Source: Cherax quadricarinatus (lineage: Eukaryota > Arthropoda > Malacostraca > Decapoda > Parastacidae). Taken from it: a stretch of DNA of 64,000 nucleotides. A model generated the notes under the pieces. It made no database searches, was not told the DNA's origin, and saw only the letters and a list, made by a program, of their open reading frames with translations. This document shows, in pieces, positions 55,701 through 64,000 of this stretch. A program made the translations under genes and the position numbers. Position 1 is the stretch's first letter, and each line of letters starts with the position of its first letter. The stretch is from contig NC_091298.1 of assembly GCF_038502225.1 (NCBI RefSeq), forward strand, positions 47,527,150 through 47,591,149, given 5' to 3'.

Positions 55701-56138
55701 CAGATTGGGTTTGCTGACTGTGTTTGCAAGAGTTATAAGTGGTACATAAAACTGTTTTTCCATCTTCTTGACATTTCCATGCTGAATGCTTATAATATGT
55801 ATAAGTTGAAGACCAAGAAGAAGCCCAAATATGGTGAATTTTGTTTGTCAGTCATCAGACAAATAATATTCAAGTACCAAGAAACAACACCTGCAATAGA
55901 CCAGCGCCCACGAAATTATCAACACATGTCCTCTCGTCTGAGGCCTGGTGATCACTACCCCACCCCACTGCCTGCTACTACTGCCAAGAAAAATGCTCAG
56001 AAGAGGTGTTTTGTCTGTGGACATACCACAAAACGCCCACAAAAACGCAGAGACACTCGTTTTATGTGTGAGGAGTGTAAGACACCATTGTGCTTATACC
56101 CATGTTTCAAAGAATTCCACAAGCTGCAGCACTTCTAG
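52749..56138 (+). pseudogene. piggyBac transposase, broken in four places
   Basis: Starts at ATG 52749 (MPRGKKFLTPRR). Lesions: a frameshift near 52855; the LINE-E insertion after 53800; in-frame TGA at 55416 and at ~55584. The N-terminal part is acidic and serine-rich (usual for the family). The DDE-like core carries Asp at 55132-55134 (LVIDESLILFKGR), Asp at 55377-55379 (YTDNWYTSP), and a 'VDKCDMQIGFADC' block at ~55683-55725. The C-terminal cysteine-rich finger is intact (CFVCGHTTKRPQ...CEECKTPLCLYPCF, 56007-56115). Coding frames on both sides of the LINE are in register, so the insertion itself is simple. Confidence 0.92.
53801..54964 (-). mobile_element. LINE-E copy in piggyBac, 10-bp target duplication
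   Basis: The T-run at 53801 is the poly(A) tail of an antisense LINE-E. CAGTGACATT is duplicated at 53791-53800 and 54965-54974. Coding part 54063-54965 (300 codons without a stop): 'MMSPWLFNIFIDGVV', LLFADDTVLLGDS, 'EVNVFRYLGVDVSADG', 'PTLLYGCEAW', 'LLRWFGHVERM', 'GRRGRGRPRKGW', 'DRSEWRQMVF'. This is RT motif 4 onward; endonuclease and early RT are lost by 5' truncation. The best-preserved LINE-E 3' half in the window. Confidence 0.95.
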
Positions 56139-56636
56139 ATAAGTGTCCAGTGATTGTACATATGTATATATATATATATATTATAAAACAATCGTAATAA
56201 ACATTTGTTTACATTGTTTGTTTGTGTAAACAAGTTTTAGCAACATTATAATGATACGAGTGTTTTTGCTATAATTGTGTTACATTCAACGAGTGTATAT
56301 TTGAACATTGCACAATAATTTGGTCTCACAGGCCACAAAAGTTATGTGAAAAAATAAAATATTGAAAAAAAACAAGAAACCATCGAATACAAGTAAATCA
56401 AAGTTTACCGGGTGAGTGGCAGTCACCGCTGTTGCCGCTCGCATATCAATTTCAGCAAACTTCAGGACTCTATATCTCGGTAAGTACTGATGGGAAATTT
56501 TTTTGGGGGGGACTAAAACAAACAGAAAAATAATCTTAACATATTCATAAGAAAAAAATAATTTTTTTTTTTTTCGAATATTTTGCGACACCAGGAGACA
56601 CTTCAGGATTGGGCCTTTCGACAGTCAAAGGGTTAA

Positions 56637-56854
56637 GCTAAAACCATGGCTGCAGTTTCTTCTCATTGTGTACTGCATGTTGCAGGACTGCTTTTATATG
56701 GTGCATACTTACAGCATCAACCCATTCTGTCATATCTTGGTCCAAATTTACCAGTCACAGCTTACCTGAGTGAGCTGAGCTTACTGCATTATACTACAGG
56801 ACCATCACTGGCTTCAAAGCTGTAAGACAACGGGACTGACCCTGAAAGGGTTAA
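56637..56854 (-). mobile_element. piggyBac-type end fragment, antisense
   Basis: Ends CTGACCCTGAAAGGGTTAA at 56854. Internal TTCTCATTGTGTACTGCATG matches the family's left part in reverse (cf. 49090). About 220 bp, left end lost; abuts the autonomous piggyBac. Confidence 0.7.
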
Positions 56855-57423
56855 TACTGGCACTGTATTAGTAAAGCTAACAGGTTAACTACCACCTCCC
56901 CTTATTGCATTTGTTTAGCTTAGCCCTGTAGGCCCTTTGCTTTCTGTTTCTCACTGTGGTACTACTATTGTATACCCCTTTCTTCCACTGTTCATAAAGT
57001 CTCACCTTTTGGACTTGGGTCGCCACTTTCTTAATCATTTACTATTCACTCTGATACTGCTGTTGTGCACACCATTGGTTCTAAATTGTACAGTAGAGTA
57101 AGATGTATAGTTCACTTTCCTGATCATATGATTCAAGGCTGTGGATAACAGAAAAGCTAGGGTGATGTGTTGGACTACCATTCCAGTTGATGACTAGTGA
57201 GTTGCCACCCCTCATTGGGTGGCAGGTACGAGGCTTGGAGCTATATTCAGCAGGAGTAGCTGGAGCTGGTCCTAGCAGATACGGGGGCCTGAACATTTGC
57301 TTAAAGCACACATTTCCTAAAACGGGTAAAAGAGATATGTATTAAAAGAACCATTGATTGATGTCTCTTTTTGAGAACACCAAGTATTTGTAGTTCCAAA
57401 TGCCTAGATAGACTGATGCAATA
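56855..57423. other. Unassigned intronic sequence
   Basis: No recognisable gene or repeat. Confidence 0.5.
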
Positions 57424-57753
57424 CAGTAGCCCCCTGTATCCACGGGGGATACCTTCCAAGACCTACCATGGATACCCGAAACCTTGGGTAGTAGCGACCC
57501 ATATATGTGAGTTGCTTTTCATTCACATACACACCTATGATAAAGTTAAATTGATAATTTATGCACAATAAGTGGAGAATTATTACTTTTTCACTGATAG
57601 GGAGCACTTCACGACTTCTCTTAGGCTTTGAAAAACTGTGTTTTGATGTCATTATTAAGCAAAATTGAGGGTTATTTTCAGGCCATGGCAAACCATGGAT
57701 AACTGAAACTGCAGAAACCGAATCCACGGATATGGGGGGGGGGGATATTGTTG
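57424..57753. mobile_element. 330-bp TA-flanked MITE
   Basis: Left end CAGTAGCCCCCTGTATCCAC, right part CCGAATCCACGGATATGGGG, then a G-run and ATATTGTTG before TA. The ends are imperfect inverted repeats around 'TATCCACGG'. Pogo/mariner-type by end structure. No coding sequence. Confidence 0.75.
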
Positions 57754-57755
57754 TA

Positions 57756-58260
57756 CTTAACCAATTAAACAAGGTTAAATACTACCCAGGTTGGTTCCTC
57801 ACTATTGTTTTAAGTGGTGCTAAGTAGTAGGCAACAGGAACTGAAGGCTACAATAAATTATTGAATTCTTAAAAATGAAAAATTAGAACATTCAGCTGGG
57901 ATCATAAGTAAGGAAAAAGGAAAATAATTTTCAGTTATCTGAACAAGATTAGCAAAGGACTGGTAAACCAAGGAAAAAATAAGATAGCAAAGATGCTTAA
58001 AAATTTCTTACTAGGATTGTGATGAGGTTTACTTCAGACATATCGGGAAGAACTTAAGAACCTGGATTGTTTAACACAAAAGGTCAGTTACATATGGACA
58101 AAAAACTGTTTTATTTGAACATGATCAAAAAAAGAAAAATCAAATTCACTGGAGGGCTTCTAACATTTACCCTGTATAAATGGGGTAAATGATGGAAGGG
58201 CCATACAAACCCAAGAACATTTATCTAAAATGCCTGACAATGTGTTTACACTATTGTGTA
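57756..58260. other. Unassigned intronic sequence
   Basis: A-rich, no supported feature. Confidence 0.5.
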
Positions 58261-58465
58261 CAGTAAACCGTTATATTACACGGTTTTATTTGGCATGTTT
58301 TGGTTTTCACCATTGAAAAACTGCAGCACAGTTTTATACAACACTTCTTAAAATTAACTTAAGATGGTTCAGTTTGTGGGAGGGGAAAAAATTTGGAGCA
58401 TGGCGTGTGGGATATTTCCCCAACTCAAACATCTGTAGATGAATGGTTCAGAGAACCGACATGTT

Positions 58466-58785
58466 GATAAATTAGACACATGTGCAACTCTTGGGTACCT
58501 TTATTGAGGAAACGTTTCACCACACAGTGGCTTCATCAGTCCATACATAGGAGAAACTTGAAGAACAGGAGAATGAGGTAATCAGTCCCTCAACCTTGAG
58601 TCGATGTGTTCAGTCCATCAATCTTGAATAGATTGAACACATCGACTCAAGGTTGAGGGACTGATTACCTCATTCTCCTCCTGTTCTTCAAGTTTCTCCT
58701 ACGTATGGACTGATGAAGCCACTGTGTGGCGAAACGTTTCCTCAATAAAGGTACCCAAGAGTTGCACATGTGTCTAATTTATCAA
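58466..58785. mobile_element. Fold-back element with GAAAC hairpin modules, copy 5
   Basis: Near-perfect palindrome, centre ~58627, arms ~155 bp, edges TTGATAAATTAGACACATGT / its complement. Right arm: GGACTGATGAAGCCACTGTG, then TGGCGAAACGTTTCCTCAAT, AAAGGTACCC, GTTGCACATG. It has the exact string CTGATGA before the stem. The youngest-looking copy, since the arms differ at only a few sites. Confidence 0.85.
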
Positions 58786-59500
58786 ACATCTGCCTGGCTA
58801 TGGGTAAGACCAATGAGATAAGGAAGGAAGGCCGGAAAAAAGTGTATGTTTAGCACAGGCTGGTTCCACAACTTTAAGTTGTGTAATAAGTTACATAATA
58901 TTAAGTTTTCTGGTGAAAGTGCTTCAGCTGATCATACAGCAGCAAGTAATTTCTCTGCTAAATTGCAGGAAATTATTTCTGAGGGTGGCTATGAGCCGCA
59001 TTAAGTGTTTAATGCTGACAAGTGTTTTTTGGAAGAAAATGCCAACAAGACCTTATATCAATCAGCAAGAGAAAAGTGCACCAGACTTCAAGACAGCAAA
59101 GGATTGCTTCACCTTGCTCCTTTACGGTAATGCGTCAGGTAATTTCAAGTGTAAGCCCCTGGTTATTTACTGCTCTAAGAGTCCTCGTGCCTTGAAAGGT
59201 GTAGATAAAAACACCATACCAGTAATTTGGAGGTCAAACCAGTCAGCATGGATGACAGAGGAAATATTTATTGTCTGGTTTATGCATCTCTTTATTCCTG
59301 AAGTCAAGTTTTACTTGCACAGCAAGAACCTTACTTTCAGGGCTCTCTTCATTCTTGATAATTTCCGTACTCATCCACAAACTTTGCTAGATGTGACCCC
59401 ACATGTAAAAGTTGTATTTTTACCTCCAAATACAACATGTTTAATTCAACCACTGGATCGAGGAGTTATTAACCCTTTGAATGTTTCGGTCGTATATATA

Positions 59501-59817
59501 GACCTACCATCCGACTTACGACTGAGTTCGGTTCCGAGAAACCGGTCGTAAGTCGAAATGGTCATAAGCCGAACTTTACTACTGAATATCAACAAAACAT
59601 TTTTGTAATGACTATTTTATTGTTTTATTTTGGTATTTCATGTTTTACTTTACTTTTTATGTTGTTAGTACATGTACTGTATTTTATACTGTAAGGTTTA
59701 GGATAAACACTGTGTACAACACAAATAGTTGTTTATTTCCCAGAAATTTGGCATAAAAAACACGGTCGTAAGTCGAGTGGTCGTACGTCGAGCAGGTTGC
59801 AAGTCGGATGGTAGGTG
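59501..59817 (+). mobile_element. 317-bp TA-flanked MITE, left of an inverted pair
   Basis: Ends GACCTACCATCCGACTTACG / GTCGGATGGTAGGTG, TA on both sides (59499-59500, 59818-59819). Internal sequence includes further ACTTACGAC-type repeats. Confidence 0.9.
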
Positions 59818-59849
59818 TATGTCTTACAAGCCACCGTGTTTGACATATA

Positions 59850-60144
59850 CACCTACCATCCGACTTACGACCTGCTCGACTTACAACCACTCGACTTACG
59901 ACCGTGTTTTTTATGCCAAATTTCTGGGAAATAAACAACTATTTGTGTTGTACACAGTGTTTATCCTAAACCTTACAGTATAAAATACAGTACTAACAAC
60001 ATAAAAAGTAAAGTAAAACATGAAATACCAAAATAAAACAATAAAATAGTCATTACAAAAATGTTTTGTTGATATTCAGTAGTAAAGTTCGACTTACGAC
60101 CGGTTTCTCGGAACCGAACTCGGTTGTAAGTCGGATGGTAGGTG
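59850..60144 (-). mobile_element. 295-bp TA-flanked MITE, inverted second copy
   Basis: Same family as 59501-59817 in opposite orientation, 32 bp away, TA at 59848-59849 and 60145-60146. The two 84-codon open frames seen here (59684-59938 and 59729-59983) are mirror images from the repeat, not genes. Confidence 0.9.
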
Positions 60145-61493
60145 TATATACTCAAAAATTCTAGCGGCTTCAAATCAGGCAGAAGAAAGCTAGTAGGCCC
60201 ACATGTGAGAGACTGGGTCTGTGTGGTCATTGTGCACTATATAAAAAATAACCTGCAGCACGCAGTACATAATGAGAAAAACTCCGACCGTTTTTTTGGA
60301 TTAAAACGCCGACTTTGTGGTGTATTTTCGTATAGTATTTATGGGTGTATTCTCGTTTTCTTGGTCTCATGTGATAGAATGGAAAGCATATTATAGAAAT
60401 AGTTGTGATTTTGATTGGTTTTACTATGAAAAGAACCTTGAAATAGAGCTCAAAGTAGGGGAAATGTTTGATTTTTGCCGATGTTCTAAAGTAAACAAAT
60501 GATTTCATTGTCCAATAAATGTCCAACTAGCCATTCTAATATGCAGCCACGAATGGGTTGACATTATTTATACAATTATTACAATATTGCAGTAGTTTGC
60601 AAAACAGTAAATCTTCTATTTTTTGTTTGAATAAAAATTCAAAATAAAAAGCAAGAGTAATATCAGAGGGGTCTGGAGACATGACTGATGAACAAAGAAA
60701 ATGTTATTTTAGAGCCAGCAGTGTCTGCATTGTTCATTCTGGTCCCTATTTTGAAACTGGCTTATTTTTTAATTTGCGTGAAATCGGCCAAATTGCAAGT
60801 TTCTGACCACATTATTGAGTAGTTGAGAGTGGTAAATAGGCAGTTTCTTGTACTCAATCGATGGAACAAATGGAGTTCTAAAGAAGTAGCTATGAGTTTG
60901 GTCGACTGGCACAATGGAATTAGCCAAAAACAGGGCTCAAAGTGGGCGAAATTGCCGATTCGAAAATATCGCTGAGGTCACTAACTTCACGAGAGCGTAA
61001 TTCCATAAGGTTTCCATCAAATTACGTCCTTTTGGTGTCATTACCATCGGGAAAAGATTCTCTATCATTTCATAAGTTTTTTTTTTGACACCAGGAGACA
61101 CTCAGGATTTGAGGTTTCGAGAGTCAAGGGGTTAAGTCATTCAAGTGTAACTACACAAAAAAATATTTTGAAAAAACTAGTTGCATCAATGGACTCTGAC
61201 TCCAACCTGGCAGTACCAAGTTTCTGGAATGATTTAACATTGCAGATGCCATCAGCTACGCTAGAAGTGCATGGAATGAAGTGCCCCAATCAACATTAAA
61301 TGCAGGCTGGGGAAAGTTATGGCCTTCTTGAGTTAATTCTCTGACTGGTTTTCCCTTGCTTGAGAGCCAGGTTCAGGAAATTATTCAACTGGCAAGGAGA
61401 TTATCAGGTGATGGTTTTGAAGATATGAATGAAGAGGATGTGAATGAGCTCTTAGAAGATGATGAAGACGATTTAAGGTAAGAAATACTATTG

Positions 61494-62518
61494 CAGTGCT
61501 AGTCATGGCATTATGCCAGGTGAGCACCCTGGCATAATGCTGTGACGAAAATCAAAGGCCTACCATACGGGGGGTCTTTTTTCGTCAGTGCATTATGCTG
61601 GGTAGCAGTCATTAGTATGACATCACGGCCTGCTACCACACTCCACAGTGACTCCTCAGTGCTCACGTGGCTGCTGTGGTGAGAGAAAGTGTTGCATTTT
61701 CTCTCATTCGCCCCATCTTTTGTTTGATGTTCCCTTTGATTTTGGGGCTATAGATGTTCAATTATGGGTAAAAGGAAATCTTTAACACCTGAAACTATAG
61801 CTCAAATCATAGGGCTTTATAAAGCTGGGCAACAAATGAAAGAAATAGTGGAGAATGTTGGTGTGTGTGAATGTTCAATGAGGAACTGGGTGCAGCATTT
61901 CAAGGTTGGTGACGGTGTCGAGTTACCGTCTGCTAAACCTCGGCCTGGCCCCTCGAAGAAGACATCTGTTTGTACCTTAACTGTGCTAAAGAAGCAGTTA
62001 GAGAGTACACCTAAGATAACTGCTAGAGAATTAAAAGAAAAGAACCCACATCTCTCAGAGGTGTCTGCAAGAACTGTATACAGATGTGTCAGAACTGGGC
62101 TACAGTAGCCACCACCAGATTAAGAAACTGATCCTCTCCAAGCCACAGAAGAAATGTAGGCTGGATTATGCAAAGAAATATGTTCACTGGAATCCTCAAC
62201 AGTGGTCTGAAGTACTTTGGAGTGATGAAGCAACCTTCACTGTCACCTGTAACCGTGGGGGACATATACCGGCCCAGAGGTAGTGACCCGCTAGACCCAC
62301 GCTACACCTATGGGACCACCAAACACCCAGACTCGCTCATGGTTTGGGGTGTTTCAGTGCTCAGAGTGTTGGTGAACTCATTGTGTTTCTCAAAAACCAG
62401 TATATGAATTAGTATAATTACCTGGAGTTGTGTGACAATTTACCTGAGGCATTTGACAAGTGTGGGGGGCTACAGTTTTTATGCAGGAAGGTGCACCGTG
62501 TCATACCACCAAATCTGA
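61494..62518 (+). mobile_element. Tc1-like transposon, frameshifted
   Basis: Transposase N-terminus at 61764-62108 (MGKRKSLTPETIAQIIGLYK: helix-turn-helix; PRPGPSKKTS linker), then +1 to 'ELGYSSHHQIKKLILSKPQK' and 'VLWSDEATFTV' (first catalytic Asp), then 'DPRYTYGTTKHPDSLMVWG', then 'FMQEGAPCHTTKS', where Glu replaces the usual second catalytic Asp. The C-terminal catalytic Glu region is deleted. The left end carries a hairpin (GGCATTATGCCAGG...CCTGGCATAATGC, 61505-61541). The edges are approximate. Confidence 0.82.
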
Positions 62519-62639
62519 ACGTAACCCTATTTTTCCCCTAAGTTCTTTAGTTTATCTAACATGGTTTTACTTAACATGGTGTTTTCAGGAATGTAACTAC
62601 CATGTAATATAACAGTCTATTGTATTAAATACTCAATAC

Positions 62640-62864
62640 AGCTAGGCCTAAAAAAAATAAAACTAAAATAAATTGACAGTACATACGTATATACAATACT
62701 TGCCTTAAGATATGGTGTTGGTTGCCTTTCCCTTATGCAAGTGTTGTGCAAAAACAGGGAAAAAATGGTGAAAGCACTGAACATGATGAGCATATGGCTC
62801 AATTGAAAACCAACAAAAACATGGAACAGTGAAAAGAGGGTGCTGTATAAGTGGGGCCCTCTTG
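62640..62864. mobile_element. Tigger-C right-end fragment (second)
   Basis: Ends GCTGTATAAGTGGGGCCCTC-TTG before TA at 62865-62866; the same end as at 37590-37612. The rest is A-rich and shows no coding sequence. Left boundary uncertain. Confidence 0.5.
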
Positions 62865-63148
62865 TAAATAACATTGCAAACTTAGCATGTCTTCTGGACA
62901 ATGGATGCAGTAAATTATGTTATGTGGACACTAATATCTCAGTTTTATGGAGAGGCAGTCACCTGATCTGACTTCCTCATTCTTATAGGTGACATGTGAC
63001 CTCAGACTGTCACAGTATAAGCAGCTACTTCGTTCTCACTTGATTTGATGAAGGAAACCTTAGATTCAGATGAAAGTATTCAGTTTTAACAATTTCCATA
63101 CTCTTGCAGGCAGTGGGTTTATATTAGATTTTATTTATTTTTTAACAG

Positions 63149-63250
63149 AAAGGTATATATCCTGACCTACTGGCCACTAGTGGTGACTACTTGCGAGTAT
63201 GGCAGCAAGGAGCAGATGGAGACACAAGAATGGCATGCTTGCTGAATAAT
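63149..63250 (+). CDS. DCAF7: DCAF7, coding exon 3
   Basis: 102 nt, residues 83-116: KGIYPDLLATSGDYLRVWQQ, then GADGDTRMACLLNN. Matches DCAF7 (YPDLLATSGDYLRVWR...LLNNNK in vertebrates), completing the first WD unit. The acceptor is TTTTTTAACAG|AAA and the donor AAT|GTAAGT. Phase 0 on both sides. Later exons lie beyond the window. Confidence 0.96.
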
Positions 63251-63421
63251 GTAAGTTTTCAAGATCACAGGTTATTTTATACTAGGTTCAAGCTTCTGAG
63301 CTATTGTTATCTGCAGATTATATAAAAGACTGAAAAAAGAAGATTTGTAACATTTCCAAGGAAAAACACAATGTATATTCTTCAAATGTGAAGTCAGATT
63401 GAACATGGAATGAATAGGATA

Positions 63422-64000
63422 ATTACTTTAATAATTTACTCCTATAATAATAATAATTTACTTAAAAAGGCGGTAAATGTAAATAGGGAGCCTTTAATTG
63501 AGCTATGTGTAGAAAGAAATTTGGTAATAAGTAATACATATTTTATGAAAAAGAGGATAAATAAATATACAAGGTATGATGTAGCACGTAATGAAAGTAG
63601 TTTGTTAGATTATGTATTGGTGGATAAAAGGTTGATGGGTAGGCTCCAGGATGTACATGTTTATAGAGGGGCAACTGATATATCGGATCATTATTTAGTT
63701 GTAGCTACAGTTAGAGTAAGAGGTAGATGGGAAAAGAGGAAGGTGGCAACAACAAGTAAGAGGGAGGTGAAAGTGTATAAACTAAGGGAGGAGGAAGTTC
63801 GGGCGAGATATAAGCGACTATTGGCAGAAAGGTGGGCTAGTGCAAAGATGAGTAGTGGGGGGGTTGAAGAGGGTTGGAATAGTTTTAAAAATGCAGTATT
63901 AGAATGTGGGGCAGAAGTTTGTGGTTATAGGAGGGTGGGGGCAGGAGGAAAGAGGAGTGATTGGTGGAATGATGAAGTAAAGGGTGTGATAAAAGAGAAA
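63422..64000 (+). mobile_element. LINE-E-type endonuclease region, open to the window edge
   Basis: A stop-free frame running off the right edge. Readable from ~63467: 'NREPLIELCVERNLVISNTY', 'LLDYVLVDKR', 'DISDHYLVVATVRVRGRWEK' (the SDH signature ending an AP-type endonuclease), then a basic linker 'KREVKVYKLREEEVRARYKR' and 'GGKRSDWWNDEVKGVIKEK', which precedes the RT in this family. The endonuclease start is missing, so the copy is 5'-truncated. The clade (RTE/jockey-like) is uncertain. Confidence 0.88.

Larger units (their letters stand above)
52529..56636 (+). mobile_element. piggyBac element, formerly autonomous
   Basis: 4.1 kb between TTAA sites (52529-52532, 56633-56636), with inverted ends CCCTTTGACTGTCG / CGACAGTCAAAGGG. 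Palindrome CGTATATTTACG at 52551-52562 and partner CATATCTATACG at 52585-52596. Carries a damaged transposase gene and an inserted LINE-E. Its ends link it to the ~1-kb non-autonomous elements of the window. Confidence 0.93.
59469..61135 (+). mobile_element. piggyBac-type non-autonomous element, copy 5
   Basis: TTAA at 59469-59472 and 61132-61135; ends CCCTTTGAATGTTTCGGTCG / CGAGAGTCAAGGGG. It interrupts the Tigger-D transposase. Both of its subterminal palindromes are split by a TA-flanked MITE (59501-59817 and 59850-60144). Confidence 0.9.
58790..61490 (+). pseudogene. Tigger-D transposase remnant, split
   Basis: First part 58845-59468: 'STGWFHNFK' (DNA-binding end), 'FNADKCFFWKKMPTRPY' (the first catalytic position, usually NxDETG, reads ADKC), 'FILDNFRTHP' (second Asp), 'NTTCLIQPLDRGVI' (third Asp). 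A stop lies near 59003. After the piggyBac-type insertion it resumes at 61136 (KSFKCNYTKKYFEK) and runs, with stops and frame changes, to 'SAWNEVPQSTLNAGWGKLWP' and an acidic tail ending ~61481. The order matches TIGD1-type proteins. Inactive. Confidence 0.88.
58261..62622 (+). mobile_element. Tigger-D (TIGD-like) element with four nested insertions
   Basis: TA-flanked. Ends CAGTAAACCGTTATATTACA (58261) and TGTAATATAACAGTCTATTG (to 62622) are inverted repeats. Contains a broken pogo-type transposase. Insertions: a fold-back element (58466-58785), a piggyBac-type element (59469-61135) that itself holds two MITEs, and a Tc1-like element (~61494-62518). Without them the element is ~1.4 kb, too short for a full transposase, so the coding region is also deleted. 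Confidence 0.82.
43512..63148 (+). other. DCAF7 intron 2 (19.6 kb)
   Basis: Phase-0 intron, GTAAGT to TTTTTTAACAG. Mostly transposons, listed separately. Unassigned parts: 43512-43690, 45600-45784, 56855-57420, 57756-58260, 62870-63148. Confidence 0.95.

Noticed and set aside
58720..58785. A canonical hammerhead ribozyme (CTGATGA, stem, GAAA, GUU)
   Set aside because: An extra A separates CTGATGA from the stem, the helix next to the cleavage site cannot be paired with sequence before CTGATGA, and most copies depart from CTGATGA (TTGATAA, CTGAAGA). Kept only as a resemblance.
59684..59983. Two overlapping 84-codon proteins on opposite strands
   Set aside because: They are the same MITE sequence read in mirror orientation from an inverted repeat.

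Overview
The window is nuclear DNA from an animal, most likely a decapod crustacean (inferred from the mix and style of its repeats). It holds parts of two conserved host genes buried in transposable elements. Host coding sequence totals about 1.8 kb of the 64 kb. I see no bacterial, organellar, tRNA, rRNA or CRISPR signal.

Host genes. FBXO7 (F-box only protein 7) lies on the minus strand as two coding exons (18351-18475 and 11243-12542). They join in frame to 474 residues with Ubl, FP, F-box and proline-rich parts. DCAF7 (WD-repeat, wap/WDR68 family) lies on the plus strand, head to head with FBXO7. Its first three coding exons (26044-26147, 43370-43511, 63149-63250) join in frame to 116 codons, and the gene runs off the right edge. 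The DCAF7 introns are about 17 and 20 kb and consist largely of transposons. A non-coding 5' exon or promoter may lie near 19.1 kb, between the two genes.

Mobile elements. Working names are mine. LINE-A: non-LTR elements with one intact 1438-codon copy at 21367-25683 and several 3' fragments. LINE-B/C: minus-strand 3' ends. LINE-D: two copies. LINE-E: six copies, several with clear target-site duplications. DNA transposons: Tigger-A (pogo superfamily, ends CAGTGGACCCCCG), with one complete copy and intact transposase at 38237-40572; Tigger-B, Tigger-C and a TIGD-like Tigger-D; a damaged autonomous piggyBac (52529-56636) and a large family of related non-autonomous TTAA elements; two Tc1-like remnants; and TA-flanked MITEs. 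A further family consists of fold-back elements carrying a conserved GCCAC-loop-GTGGC-GAAAC hairpin module.

Layout. 1-10 kb: transposon-rich DNA downstream of FBXO7. 10-18.5 kb: FBXO7 and its intron, with a 32-bp minisatellite and a fold-back element. 18.5-26 kb: shared upstream region with the full-length LINE-A. 26-43 kb: DCAF7 intron 1, including a three-layer nest at 38-42.7 kb. 43.5-63 kb: DCAF7 intron 2, with a Tigger cluster (47-52.5 kb), piggyBac (52.5-56.6 kb) and the Tigger-D nest (58.3-62.6 kb). 63.25-64 kb: intron 3, with the endonuclease part of a LINE-E that continues past the edge.

The least expected structure is a pair of 12-bp palindromes, always 34 bp apart, near the left end of every well-preserved piggyBac-type copy. 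The centre differs between subfamilies (CTAG, TATA, GATC) while the palindrome is kept. Three TA-target transposons have inserted exactly into these palindromes.
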